From Candidatus Omnitrophota bacterium (GTDB lineage: Bacteria > Ratteibacteria > UBA8468 > B48-G9 > DSTR01): a stretch of DNA of 24,714 nt. Where the stretch lies: positions 1 through 24,714 of the forward strand of contig JAMWDF010000010.1 in NCBI GenBank assembly GCA_023818865.1, in the 5' to 3' direction. Each line of letters begins with the position of its first letter. Positions within the stretch are counted from its first letter, which is position 1. Under the pieces are notes generated by a model. That model searched no databases. It had not been told where the DNA came from and saw only the letters and a program-made list of their open reading frames with translations. A program made the translations under genes and the position numbers. Of this stretch, positions 16,501 through 23,118 are shown one piece after another.

Positions 16501-17214
16501 GCTGAAACTGGCGGGAAGATTATTGCTGATGAAAAATGTAAGATAAACGGACTTCCTGGGATGAAGGTGTTTACTGCCGAGCAGGTGGAAGATGCTACCC
16601 GGTTCATTCAGGAACAAGCGAATTATCCTTTTACTTGTCAGACAAAAGATGTTCTTTGGAATGAACTGGAATGCGCTGGAGTTAGGTATCTAGTGGCAGT
16701 CAACGATAAGAGAGATTACGGAAAATACTTAGGCCGATGGCAAAAAGTGAAAGAAAAGGGAATCTCTCAGGAAGTAACCTTCACTGGCTGGGAGAAAGGC
16801 AAGCGAATCTATGACCTTCTGGCGAGCCAGGAGTTACCCAGGAAGCCTGATAGTTCCTTCAGCTTTACCCTGGGACCAGCCGAAGGCAAAATTTTCCTGG
16901 CTCTTCCGGCAGCCCCGGATAATCTTGCCCTGAATATTTCTTCGACAAGAGTTTCTCCAGGAGAAAAGGTAAGAATTCAAGCCAGGCTGACTGCCAAAGG
17001 CCAGTTGGTTCCTGGAGCCGTTCCTGGAGAGTTTGTTATTACAGAACCGTCTGGGCAAAAGCATGACCGCTCAGGCCCGATGTTACTGGTTAACGGCGAG
17101 GCAGCCTTAGAAATACTGGTTCCGGTTAACGCGGCCAGCGGCACCTGGTCGGTGGTTGTTTTGGAGAAAGCTACCGGGAAAAAACAGCTGGCAGCTTTCC
17201 AGGTTTCCAATTAA
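13537..17214 (+). CDS. Exported multidomain glycoside-hydrolase-like protein (paralogue 2) with LamG and carbohydrate-binding modules
   Basis: A 1,225-residue exported protein with a strong SD (GGGGGAGGA). Parts: signal peptide (1-22); the first strands of a LamG-type domain (about 28-90, VLLYVPFD, RFGQGIFLEAGDYG); a CBM4/9-like jelly roll (about 115-245); the rest of LamG (about 268-422, TGTVSFWM, WLHVALVWSGPEASVYFNGK, GGIIDDFCVFRRALTEEEI); an Ig-like spacer (about 435-528); a barrel-like region (about 535-950) with Glu646 in INTEW and Glu748 in IEEPILRC; an amidotransferase-like fold (about 963-1012); and a C-terminal Ig-like domain. The CBM appears inserted within LamG. It shares the TEW/EPxLRCP signature with the previous gene but has a longer binding region, so it probably acts on a related glycan. 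Activity is inferred, not shown. Confidence 0.87.
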   Translation: MIRTWRKIFAGLFFGTSILLAGSVIDEVLLYVPFDSHLDALTGQGGLLPATFVRKSEAYTLDLKKFSSGQPRFVPGRFGQGIFLEAGDYGDYTRGTKNNLPPDRDQPVLPAGLTPVGDATLSQEKATLANLPGVKVKCQKAGGGLVAGEFSLPVAMRYIASVYLKGVTGGEKVKLVLTDKTNEVEESTVVTLTSDWVRYHLVLPYNQQTKKYKEKSLQEPFQATFSLLAESPGSFVATAFMVEQAGIHYSNRLTPSTWIEPGKVRRSEVLTFPVLSETFNPHTGTVSFWMFLEPGQFNRTFFSVGNGWDIFLSLSEYPQGRLCLDYWKGRNTSALPPFKEWLHVALVWSGPEASVYFNGKKTISVTAQNFEPDSVWRRHAYLMPGHSDSNYPFGAKTHLGGIIDDFCVFRRALTEEEISGLCQGKKPVIALAGCRVRFASACRVYNRDLQEFPLRFTLRNFSQRPEKAKLVFSLDRYLLEETGPIALAANGQKEVVCRWPVGKFSPGVYSLRVKETVSGLEAVFQVRVAPFRDKNRLPVFAWNIPNTYEDTQTAANLGVTVMSTGVSATALDWAAEFGLSGFAHMHIPASHKPETDQEAVLLNDGSLDGINPAALSVQERTRNQAKEFAVKIKEMPSLTHVIINTEWNSPMDFSEKARDFVLKRYGLDLSKWMTEAKKAWAYLHPFNRLNPTLLGENWFPKDGIVEENDQFYQYHLWWHRGGGNEVIVNEICSQALKEVRPDIVRIEEPILRCPPVKRYRNMDVAQEWFYYENPRRTIVVQENLACVSTNRGMKPSGMPQFLFKPGGAAPYAATPPPEMLREVLWLCSARPLCMMSFWGWHRVLSSKGMLTLEEIEEKTKDLDWKQASAALKEFGGEGGGLFIPEVKDEFARFSREVWQPFGPLLTSWQNVPRRVAAINSFAGNLYGNERWPTMGWLGEALISSGLPFDVLYDESFAEDPQAVKGKTLVVLANTPAVTREIFRQLKAFAETGGKIIADEKCKINGLPGMKVFTAEQVEDATRFIQEQANYPFTCQTKDVLWNELECAGVRYLVAVNDKRDYGKYLGRWQKVKEKGISQEVTFTGWEKGKRIYDLLASQELPRKPDSSFSFTLGPAEGKIFLALPAAPDNLALNISSTRVSPGEKVRIQARLTAKGQLVPGAVPGEFVITEPSGQKHDRSGPMLLVNGEAALEILVPVNAASGTWSVVVLEKATGKKQLAAFQVSN

Positions 17215-17246
17215 AGATAGAACTTGGTCTCAACAAGGGGGGAGAA

Positions 17247-18620
17247 ATGAAATGGTTATGGCTGATAATAGGAATGGTCTTGTTGGGTGTTCGGGCATGG
17301 AGCCAGGAATGGTGGAACGAAAACTGGACTTACAGGGTGAAAATAACCTTGAAAAATTCCACCAGCTCGGAGTGGAAAAACATACCGGTCGTGATTACTG
17401 GAGAGATATTGCGGAAAAAGACTGGGTTGTTGAAGGAAGCGTTGGCTAGTAGTTCTGTCCGAGTGGTGGAAACTTCTGGCCAGGAGATACCGGTCCAGGT
17501 GGATGAAAAGGATAATACTGGTCTCTATCAGGCGGTAGGCAACGGTCAGCTGGACAAGGACGATGAGATTGTTTTTCAGGTAAATTTGAAACCAGGGGAA
17601 AGCAAGAATTTTTTTCTCTATTATCGGGAGAAGCCAGCCCCGATACCTGAATATCCCACCGACCTAAAATTTGAGCGGGTGGTTTACGGCGAGAAAAACT
17701 GCTTTTACAATAGCCGGGTTTCCAACAAAATTATTTCTGTGGGCATTCGGGGAGCAGCCACTGAATTGGGTTCTGATGGCAAGTTGAAAATGGGCGGATT
17801 GGGCAAGGCTTCCATCACCAGCTTTGTCTTAAACGGCAAGGAGCTTATTTACCAAGGACATTCCTGGGGTTGGAATCTTCTCGGGACTGGCTATACCACC
17901 TTGGCTAATATTCTCCCCTGGGGAGAACCGGAACTGCTGATAGACGGACCTGTCCGAAAGATAGTAGTTTGTCGGTCCCCAGGAGTGGATAAAGACTTTA
18001 ACCAGGAAGTATCTCCAAAATGGACTCTCTCCGGAAAGGTTCAAGGTGATTATTACCGATTCTTCGCCGTTTATGCTGGACTTCCCCTGGTAACGGTCAG
18101 TGAAAGTGTAGTTATTAAGCAGGCAGAGCCGCAGTACTCTGCTTTATATGAAGCGGCTTGGTGCCCTACCTATCCTCGGGACTGGGAAAATGATGTGATA
18201 TTTCTGCCGCTGGCCGGTAAGGCGGTGACTATCACCTTTCAGGATGAACGAAACTATCAGGCAAAAAAGGTTGAGGAAGGTTGGTTTGGCATAGCCAATA
18301 CAAGAGAAAAACGGGGCTTAGCCATGTTTTTTGAACCGGAAAAGGCCGCTGATATTACAGTTGATTTTCATGCCTTCCATCTGAAAAGAGACCAGGTTTT
18401 GGCCAGCGACTGGAGCAAGAAATACACCCATGTCCAAGCCCGTCTCTGGTACCGGTTTGACAACTTCAATCTGAAGCCTGTTCAGGAAAGCCGTTTTGGC
18501 TTCTGGGGTTTGACCGAAGAGGATGCCGCTGGTTTGGCGGCGATTTACCGGGGAGTCTGGACTAACGCTCCGGTGAAAGAAGCGGTCTTTGGTTTCCCTG
18601 AAGAGAAACTAAGGAAATAA
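17247..18620 (+). CDS. Exported DUF2341/DUF4861-like protein
   Basis: A 457-residue exported protein. The signal peptide is residues 1-20 (MKWLWLIIGMVLLGVRAWSQ), and the SD is strong (GGGGGGAG). The mature protein opens EWWNENWTYRVKITLKN, the wording typical of DUF2341 domains. It continues with a beta-rich region (IPVQVDEKDNTG, DEIVFQVNLKPGESKNFFLYY) that resembles DUF4861 proteins found beside polysaccharide lyases and glycosidases. Both labels are pattern impressions. The remaining 300 residues are beta-rich with many aromatics (W/Y/F), as in carbohydrate-handling folds. It lies 32 bp after the large paralogue and abuts the next gene with no gap, so it shares the operon. No catalytic residues can be assigned. 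Confidence 0.75.
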   Translation: MKWLWLIIGMVLLGVRAWSQEWWNENWTYRVKITLKNSTSSEWKNIPVVITGEILRKKTGLLKEALASSSVRVVETSGQEIPVQVDEKDNTGLYQAVGNGQLDKDDEIVFQVNLKPGESKNFFLYYREKPAPIPEYPTDLKFERVVYGEKNCFYNSRVSNKIISVGIRGAATELGSDGKLKMGGLGKASITSFVLNGKELIYQGHSWGWNLLGTGYTTLANILPWGEPELLIDGPVRKIVVCRSPGVDKDFNQEVSPKWTLSGKVQGDYYRFFAVYAGLPLVTVSESVVIKQAEPQYSALYEAAWCPTYPRDWENDVIFLPLAGKAVTITFQDERNYQAKKVEEGWFGIANTREKRGLAMFFEPEKAADITVDFHAFHLKRDQVLASDWSKKYTHVQARLWYRFDNFNLKPVQESRFGFWGLTEEDAAGLAAIYRGVWTNAPVKEAVFGFPEEKLRK

Positions 18621-20360
18621 ATGGTCAGACGAAAGTTATCGGTCCGGGTAGTTATGAGTTGGTTCGCGGCTTTCTGGCTATTTTCTCTTTCTGTCGGAGC
18701 GGAAGTAGGCCTGGCTGTTTACCGGTCTGGTTCTTTGGACGGAATCAGCGAACAAGGTTTTCAGCGTATTTTGACCAGTCCGGAAGTAGTCTACGTTCTT
18801 ACCCAGGAGAGACCTCCAGCCAGGTTTATTTCGGAAAAAACCAGACAGCGGTACAAACTTCTGAAGAAAGCTGGAAAGAAGGTGATTCTAGATATTTTTT
18901 GGGGGCCTGATGGTGACTATAACTGGGACCGGTTCAATTTTCCGGACATCGCTTTGAATGAGCAAAAAAGGCAGGAATTTTTCCAGGAGGTAGTGGAGCC
19001 AGTCCTGAAGAGTCTCGGTCCGGAAAATCTTTATGGCGTGTGTCTGATGGAGGAAACTGGTTTGTATTATGGTTATGAAAAAACAGTTCACCCATACTAC
19101 AAAGTACCAGATATCCATACGCCCAGCGTTCGGCGGTACTCTGGTCTTTTGAAGGAGGAAACCGGCCTTGACTTGGAAATGGCTCCTATCTGGAAGGATG
19201 AAGAACGGTTTGCTTTCTGGCGCTGGGCCTGTCGTTCCCTTTCTTCCGCGGCTGCCCACCGGGTCTTTGGCCAGTATATCCGAAGCCAATATCCAGGCTT
19301 GAAGGTCTTTCAATTTGAGGGTCTACCTGATGTAGCCAGCCTGCATTACACCGAGTACCAGACCATGAGCGGTTTTTTTGATGGCAGTCTTACGGATAAC
19401 TATTCTTCTCCAGAAGCTAGTTACTGGCTGGTTGCTGATGGGACGATGGCGCCGAAAGCCGAGATTGTTGCTTTAGTCGCTGGCTATTTCGCTACTCCTG
19501 GTTCTGATGAGCAGGTTCAGAAGATAAAGGAAGCAAGATTAGTCTCAGCGGTGAAAGCCGGGATGGATGGAGTCGGCTTTTTTGAACCGGATGAAGAGCG
19601 AATAAAAACCATGGATTATGAAAACCAAGATGTCTGGACTTTCAATGTGGCTGCCTTTAACCGGGTGAAATCTTCGGTAAAACCAGTGCGGGAAAAACCC
19701 TTGTTGATTGTTCCCACCAACATCAGCGTTGGCGGCTTCGGCATTCACGAGTATCTGGCCTACGCCAATCTGAAGAATTTTGCCCTTCTTCCGGCCGCGG
19801 AATTTCGCCTGGCTGACCTGAGAAATTATGATATGGTAGTCATCTTCGGACCGAACTATTTTGGCCGGAAGGCCATGTGGGACGCTGATTATATGAAAAG
19901 TAGATACAAGGTGGATAGTCTTCTTGATGCCCGGCGGCTCAACCGGTATGTGCAAGAGGGTGGACTGCTGGTAATTTCTGGCTTACCCCTGGAAAAAGGT
20001 TCTGGACTTTTCCTAACAGAAGAAAATTTCCTTTCAGGTAAAGAAGTGTTTCCCGCGGCCTTGGCAATTCCGGATGACTGGGCCAGAGAAAATCTATCCT
20101 TGAAAAAAGAGTACGGACCTCTTTTCCCAGTTACCGGCTATCGTTACCAGCCTGGAGAAGGAATGAGATTTCTGGGTGAGAACGTTGGCTTTCTGGTTCC
20201 CTACGGAAAGGGCTACTGCTTGGTGTTACCCCATCGCCCCAGTGGAAAAACGACTATTTCCCAAGAAGAAAGGTTGAACTATGGCCAGTTTCTCCGTGAT
20301 ATTCTTGCTGGTTTAGCCAAGTATGCCAGGAAAAATAAATTACAAGATTGCTTCCCCTAA
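18621..20360 (+). CDS. Exported barrel plus amidotransferase-like domain protein
   Basis: A 579-residue protein starting immediately after the previous stop codon, with a weak AAGGA SD inside the upstream gene; coupled translation is likely. The signal peptide is about 1-27 (VVMSWFAAFWLFSLSVGA). Residues 30-345 read as an alpha/beta barrel with strand-end acids: DIFWGPDGDYNWDRF (91-105), LMEETGLYYGY (142-152), FQFEGLPD (230-237) and FFEPDEER (320-327). About 360-470 resembles the class I amidotransferase-like fold seen in the two large paralogues (YDMVVIFGPNYFG, YVQEGGLLVISGLPL). The conserved EW and EPxLRCP signatures of those paralogues are absent, so it is a distant relative or a different family of similar design. 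It probably handles a glycan or glycoside; no family is assigned. It ends 2 bp from the convergent PHP gene. Confidence 0.78.
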   Translation: MVRRKLSVRVVMSWFAAFWLFSLSVGAEVGLAVYRSGSLDGISEQGFQRILTSPEVVYVLTQERPPARFISEKTRQRYKLLKKAGKKVILDIFWGPDGDYNWDRFNFPDIALNEQKRQEFFQEVVEPVLKSLGPENLYGVCLMEETGLYYGYEKTVHPYYKVPDIHTPSVRRYSGLLKEETGLDLEMAPIWKDEERFAFWRWACRSLSSAAAHRVFGQYIRSQYPGLKVFQFEGLPDVASLHYTEYQTMSGFFDGSLTDNYSSPEASYWLVADGTMAPKAEIVALVAGYFATPGSDEQVQKIKEARLVSAVKAGMDGVGFFEPDEERIKTMDYENQDVWTFNVAAFNRVKSSVKPVREKPLLIVPTNISVGGFGIHEYLAYANLKNFALLPAAEFRLADLRNYDMVVIFGPNYFGRKAMWDADYMKSRYKVDSLLDARRLNRYVQEGGLLVISGLPLEKGSGLFLTEENFLSGKEVFPAALAIPDDWARENLSLKKEYGPLFPVTGYRYQPGEGMRFLGENVGFLVPYGKGYCLVLPHRPSGKTTISQEERLNYGQFLRDILAGLAKYARKNKLQDCFP

Positions 20361-20362
20361 AA

Positions 20363-21157
20363 TCAATTCCGAACCTGGTCTTTTTTCACAAAACTTTTGA
20401 CTGGTGGTTTCCAGATTCTTTCTGAGGGGAGGCCAAGTTTTTCCGCTACCTGCCAGGAGGTTTGCACTGTTTTAAGTTTTTCCCGGCTATGGGCATCAGA
20501 ACAAAGGGAAAAGCAGACCTTTTCTTCGTTGAGAATGGCCAGAAATTCCAGGTATTCTTCCACATACTGGTGGCTGAACCGGAAGTTACTCAGATTGGCG
20601 CTGCTATTGATTTCAATGGCGGTGCCTGTTTCCCTGGCCACCTGACCGAGTTCCCGGATATAGGAAATCGGGATAGCCTTCATAGAGTCAAACCAGGGCC
20701 AGTTATTCCGGTCAAACTCGCCTTTCCCAAACCAGTAAGGGTGAACCAGGACATCTACCAGAGGATGAAGGCAGGTCTTTAGATGGTGGCGATGCTGAAT
20801 CTCCACCAGTTTTTTCAGGTCGTACTGTTCCAGATAAGTGGTATGGATACCGCCAATGGCAAACTGAAACCCGATTTTATCTTTAATCTCCTGGCTGAAA
20901 ACAAAGTCGCCATCACATCTGGTAAAATTCAGTTCCACCCCGAAGAAGATTTCAATCTCTGCCTCCAGTTGTTCTAATTCCTGACGAATCTTCAAGTGGA
21001 GGGGTATCTGCTCCGGGGTATTCAGATGGTCAGTGATGGCTAAGGAAGTCACTCCAAAACTCTGGCATTCCTGGATGATTTCCGGGATGGTCATGGTACT
21101 ATTGGCACAGCCGAGGTAATGGGTATGAATATGATAATCGGTACGGGGCAAATTCAT
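20363..21157 (-). CDS. PHP-domain metal-dependent phosphoesterase, histidinol-phosphatase-like
   Basis: A 264-residue PHP-domain hydrolase. The metal-binding signatures are in order: DYHIHTHYLG (His9, His11), AITDHLN, GVELNF, CLHPLVDVLVHPYW and the C-terminal SDAHS. This set matches single-domain PHP phosphatases such as histidinol phosphatases and related phosphoesterases that use a trinuclear metal site. No his-operon genes are nearby, so the substrate is uncertain; a sugar or nucleotide phosphate is equally possible. The SD GGAGG precedes the start. It is third in an operon with an oxidoreductase and a nitrilase-type hydrolase, 21 bp after the latter. Confidence 0.87.
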   Translation of the reverse strand: MNLPRTDYHIHTHYLGCANSTMTIPEIIQECQSFGVTSLAITDHLNTPEQIPLHLKIRQELEQLEAEIEIFFGVELNFTRCDGDFVFSQEIKDKIGFQFAIGGIHTTYLEQYDLKKLVEIQHRHHLKTCLHPLVDVLVHPYWFGKGEFDRNNWPWFDSMKAIPISYIRELGQVARETGTAIEINSSANLSNFRFSHQYVEEYLEFLAILNEEKVCFSLCSDAHSREKLKTVQTSWQVAEKLGLPSERIWKPPVKSFVKKDQVRN

Positions 21158-21178
21158 TTTTCCTCCAGTTTTTTCTGC

Positions 21179-21910
21179 CTACCGGTGTCTATCTTTAAGG
21201 AAAGGCCATTTCTTCCTTGTCTCCCAGACCAGTTCCTTGTCTATTGTGGTAATAAAAATCCCTTCTTTCCGGCTAGCATCCATCACTATCTTACCTTCAG
21301 GGTCAACAACGAGAGAATGACCGCCGGCTTGTCCTTGGGGAGACATCCCCATTGGGTTCACTCCGACCACATAACAGAGATTCTCTATCGCTCTTGCTTT
21401 TAACAAGGTTAGCCAGTGATCAATCCGGGCAAGCGGCCAGTGGGCAATGATGAGGAAGATGTCGGTTTTTTCCCCCTGCTGGAAAAATTGGGCTGGGAAA
21501 CGCAGATCGTAGCAAATAGCCGGACTTACCCGAAAACCATCTAATAGGAAACTGACTAACTTTTTCCCAGCCAGGTGGTACCGATTTTCCCCCAGGAGGG
21601 AGAAAAGATGTCTTTTGCAATAGCTCGCCACTTGTTTCCCCGCCCGGTTCAAGGTGACACAAACATTGTACCTGGCCTCTACTTTGCCATAGGTTACCCA
21701 GCAGTTGTTTGCCTTAGCTAAGGAGGAGAAAAACTCGTCACCAGAGTCCTCCTTGTTTCTTTTCTTTAGAGAAAAACCAGTCAGAGTCATCTCCGGGAAA
21801 ATCAACCAGTCAAGTTTCTCTGGCAAATTTTCCACCAAGGCTCTAATCTTCTCCTGATTTTCTCTCGGATTTTCCCAGACTATATGCCACTGAACCAGAC
21901 CAATCTTCAT
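21179..21910 (-). CDS. Carbon-nitrogen hydrolase (nitrilase superfamily)
   Basis: A 243-residue member of the nitrilase superfamily, whose members hydrolyse amide or nitrile C-N bonds with a Glu-Lys-Cys triad. All three are visible: Glu40 in IFPEMTLTGF, Lys99 in YCKRHLF and Cys133 in AICYDLRFP. The form and length resemble amidase-type members such as omega-amidases rather than true nitrilases (inference). I set the start at 21910, where the fold begins (MKIGLVQWHIVW), with SD AGGAG about 10 bp upstream. An in-frame upstream extension to 21988 would overlap the preceding oxidoreductase gene and has no family counterpart. It follows that gene by 5 bp. Confidence 0.88.
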   Translation of the reverse strand: MKIGLVQWHIVWENPRENQEKIRALVENLPEKLDWLIFPEMTLTGFSLKKRNKEDSGDEFFSSLAKANNCWVTYGKVEARYNVCVTLNRAGKQVASYCKRHLFSLLGENRYHLAGKKLVSFLLDGFRVSPAICYDLRFPAQFFQQGEKTDIFLIIAHWPLARIDHWLTLLKARAIENLCYVVGVNPMGMSPQGQAGGHSLVVDPEGKIVMDASRKEGIFITTIDKELVWETRKKWPFLKDRHR

Positions 21911-21915
21911 CCGCT

Positions 21916-22965
21916 TTAAACTCCTCTTAAGAGCCGTAGGTAATCCCGGGCGACTATTAGGTCCTGAAAGGCTTCCTCTACCCCGCAAGGAATTTCTCCT
22001 TCTCCTTTCACTGCTCTAACAAAATTTTCTGCCTGCCGCCGCATGGCTTGGACTGGAGGCATTTCCGGCTTAACTAACTGAGTTTTTCTTCCCGGAATGT
22101 CCAGAAATATTTCCAAGCGGCCAGCCTGGTTTACTGCCAGTGGTGGTGGCAGTTCTATCTTGAGATACCCTCTTTCAAAACCAATCAGCCCTGATTCCTG
22201 CCAGGTCCTGGCAGTGGTGTAAGGAGCCATTTCTATTATCCCTGGAATCCCGCTGACTGAAGTTCCCACCAACAGTTTCCCGGAAGGATGGGCATAACTT
22301 ACTGAGTAAGGTTCGCCTAACAGAAATCGGAGCAAATTGATCTGGTGAATGTAATAGTTAACCAGGCTCAGATATTCCTTCCAGGCAGATTCATCCAGGT
22401 CGCCAGGCCGCCGGTCAGTAGGTAAATCAGACCCCACTTCATCGGTCTCAATTAATCCCTCAAAACCACCAGCTATCCAGTCACCTGGAGGCATAGTCAG
22501 TCGAACATACTGCATCTTCCCGGCTTGCCCGGTTTTTTTCAGCCGATCAATCTCTGCCTTGGCGGCTTCTACTGCCGGGTCGCTTCTTTTATGATAACCA
22601 ACCATCAGCCAGCTTCCACTCTGTCTCACTGCTACCAGAAGAGCCTGGCCGACTTCAAGAGAACAAGCCAAGGGTTTTTCAATGAAGATGGGAATTCTGG
22701 CTGAGAGAAGTTCTGGGATTAATTGACCATGGCGGATAAATGGCTGGCTGGCGACGATAGCGTCCAGGTTTTCCCTAGCCAGCATCTGGCGATGGTCTCT
22801 GTAGACTCGCTGGATTCCATACCGGTTAGCCACTGCCTGCCCCAGTTTCTCCCGGATTTCCGCAATTGCCACTACCTGGCAATCAGGGAGAAGAACATAG
22901 TTTCTTAGGTGCGCGCATTGTCCCATCCGGCCTACTCCAACAAACCCGATTCTCACTTTTCTCAT
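21916..22965 (-). CDS. Gfo/Idh/MocA-family NAD(P)-dependent oxidoreductase
   Basis: A 349-residue member of the sugar/cyclitol dehydrogenase family. The Rossmann motif is VGVGRMGQ near the N-terminus (residues 9-16); the catalytic lysine motif is IFIEKPLA (Lys97). A YYIHQINLLRFLLG segment supplies the conserved His of the second domain. The start at 22965 is chosen over the in-frame ATG at 22986, because AAGGAG lies between the two and serves as its SD and because families start at MRKVRIGF. It is the first gene of a three-gene operon. Its close neighbours are hydrolases rather than transporters, so the substrate is not identified. It is only distantly similar to the other Gfo/Idh/MocA gene at 4477-5394. 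Confidence 0.9.
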   Translation of the reverse strand: MRKVRIGFVGVGRMGQCAHLRNYVLLPDCQVVAIAEIREKLGQAVANRYGIQRVYRDHRQMLARENLDAIVASQPFIRHGQLIPELLSARIPIFIEKPLACSLEVGQALLVAVRQSGSWLMVGYHKRSDPAVEAAKAEIDRLKKTGQAGKMQYVRLTMPPGDWIAGGFEGLIETDEVGSDLPTDRRPGDLDESAWKEYLSLVNYYIHQINLLRFLLGEPYSVSYAHPSGKLLVGTSVSGIPGIIEMAPYTTARTWQESGLIGFERGYLKIELPPPLAVNQAGRLEIFLDIPGRKTQLVKPEMPPVQAMRRQAENFVRAVKGEGEIPCGVEEAFQDLIVARDYLRLLRGV

Positions 22966-22986
22966 AAGATTTCTCCTTGCCGCCAT

Positions 22987-23015
22987 ATTATAGACAGCGA
23001 CCAGGCCGATGTAAA
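22987..23015 (-). promoter_or_regulatory. Promoter of the oxidoreductase-nitrilase-PHP operon
   Basis: On the minus strand, TTTACA (23015-23010), 17-bp spacer, perfect TATAAT (22992-22987). The start site falls about 15 nt before the SD-led ATG at 22965. Confidence 0.7.
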
Positions 23016-23019
23016 TATT

Positions 23020-23047
23020 TTGTTTGCCTGTTTTTTTCAGTTACAAT
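23020..23047 (+). promoter_or_regulatory. Predicted promoter of the patatin-like gene
   Basis: TTGTTT (23020-23025), 16-bp spacer, TACAAT (23042-23047). The -35 boxes of the two divergent promoters are only 4 bp apart, so polymerases would compete or one regulator could serve both. Confidence 0.45.
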
Positions 23048-23118
23048 TCTCCAACAGTGAGAAATATCCCTTGGGTGAAAGCGTTTCTTTTTCCCGTTAG
23101 CCTTCTGGAAAAACAAAC

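Noticed and set aside
18888..19955. Minus-strand frames of 141 and 136 codons inside the 18621 gene
   Set aside because: They are shadows of the exported protein; codon pattern and motifs support the plus strand.
20361..20400. TGGTCTTTTTT considered as a terminator for the exported operon
   Set aside because: A T-run is present but no stem precedes it.
21911..21988. Longer nitrilase start at 21988
   Set aside because: It would overlap the upstream gene, adds basic low-complexity residues not seen in the family, and the start at 21910 has an SD.
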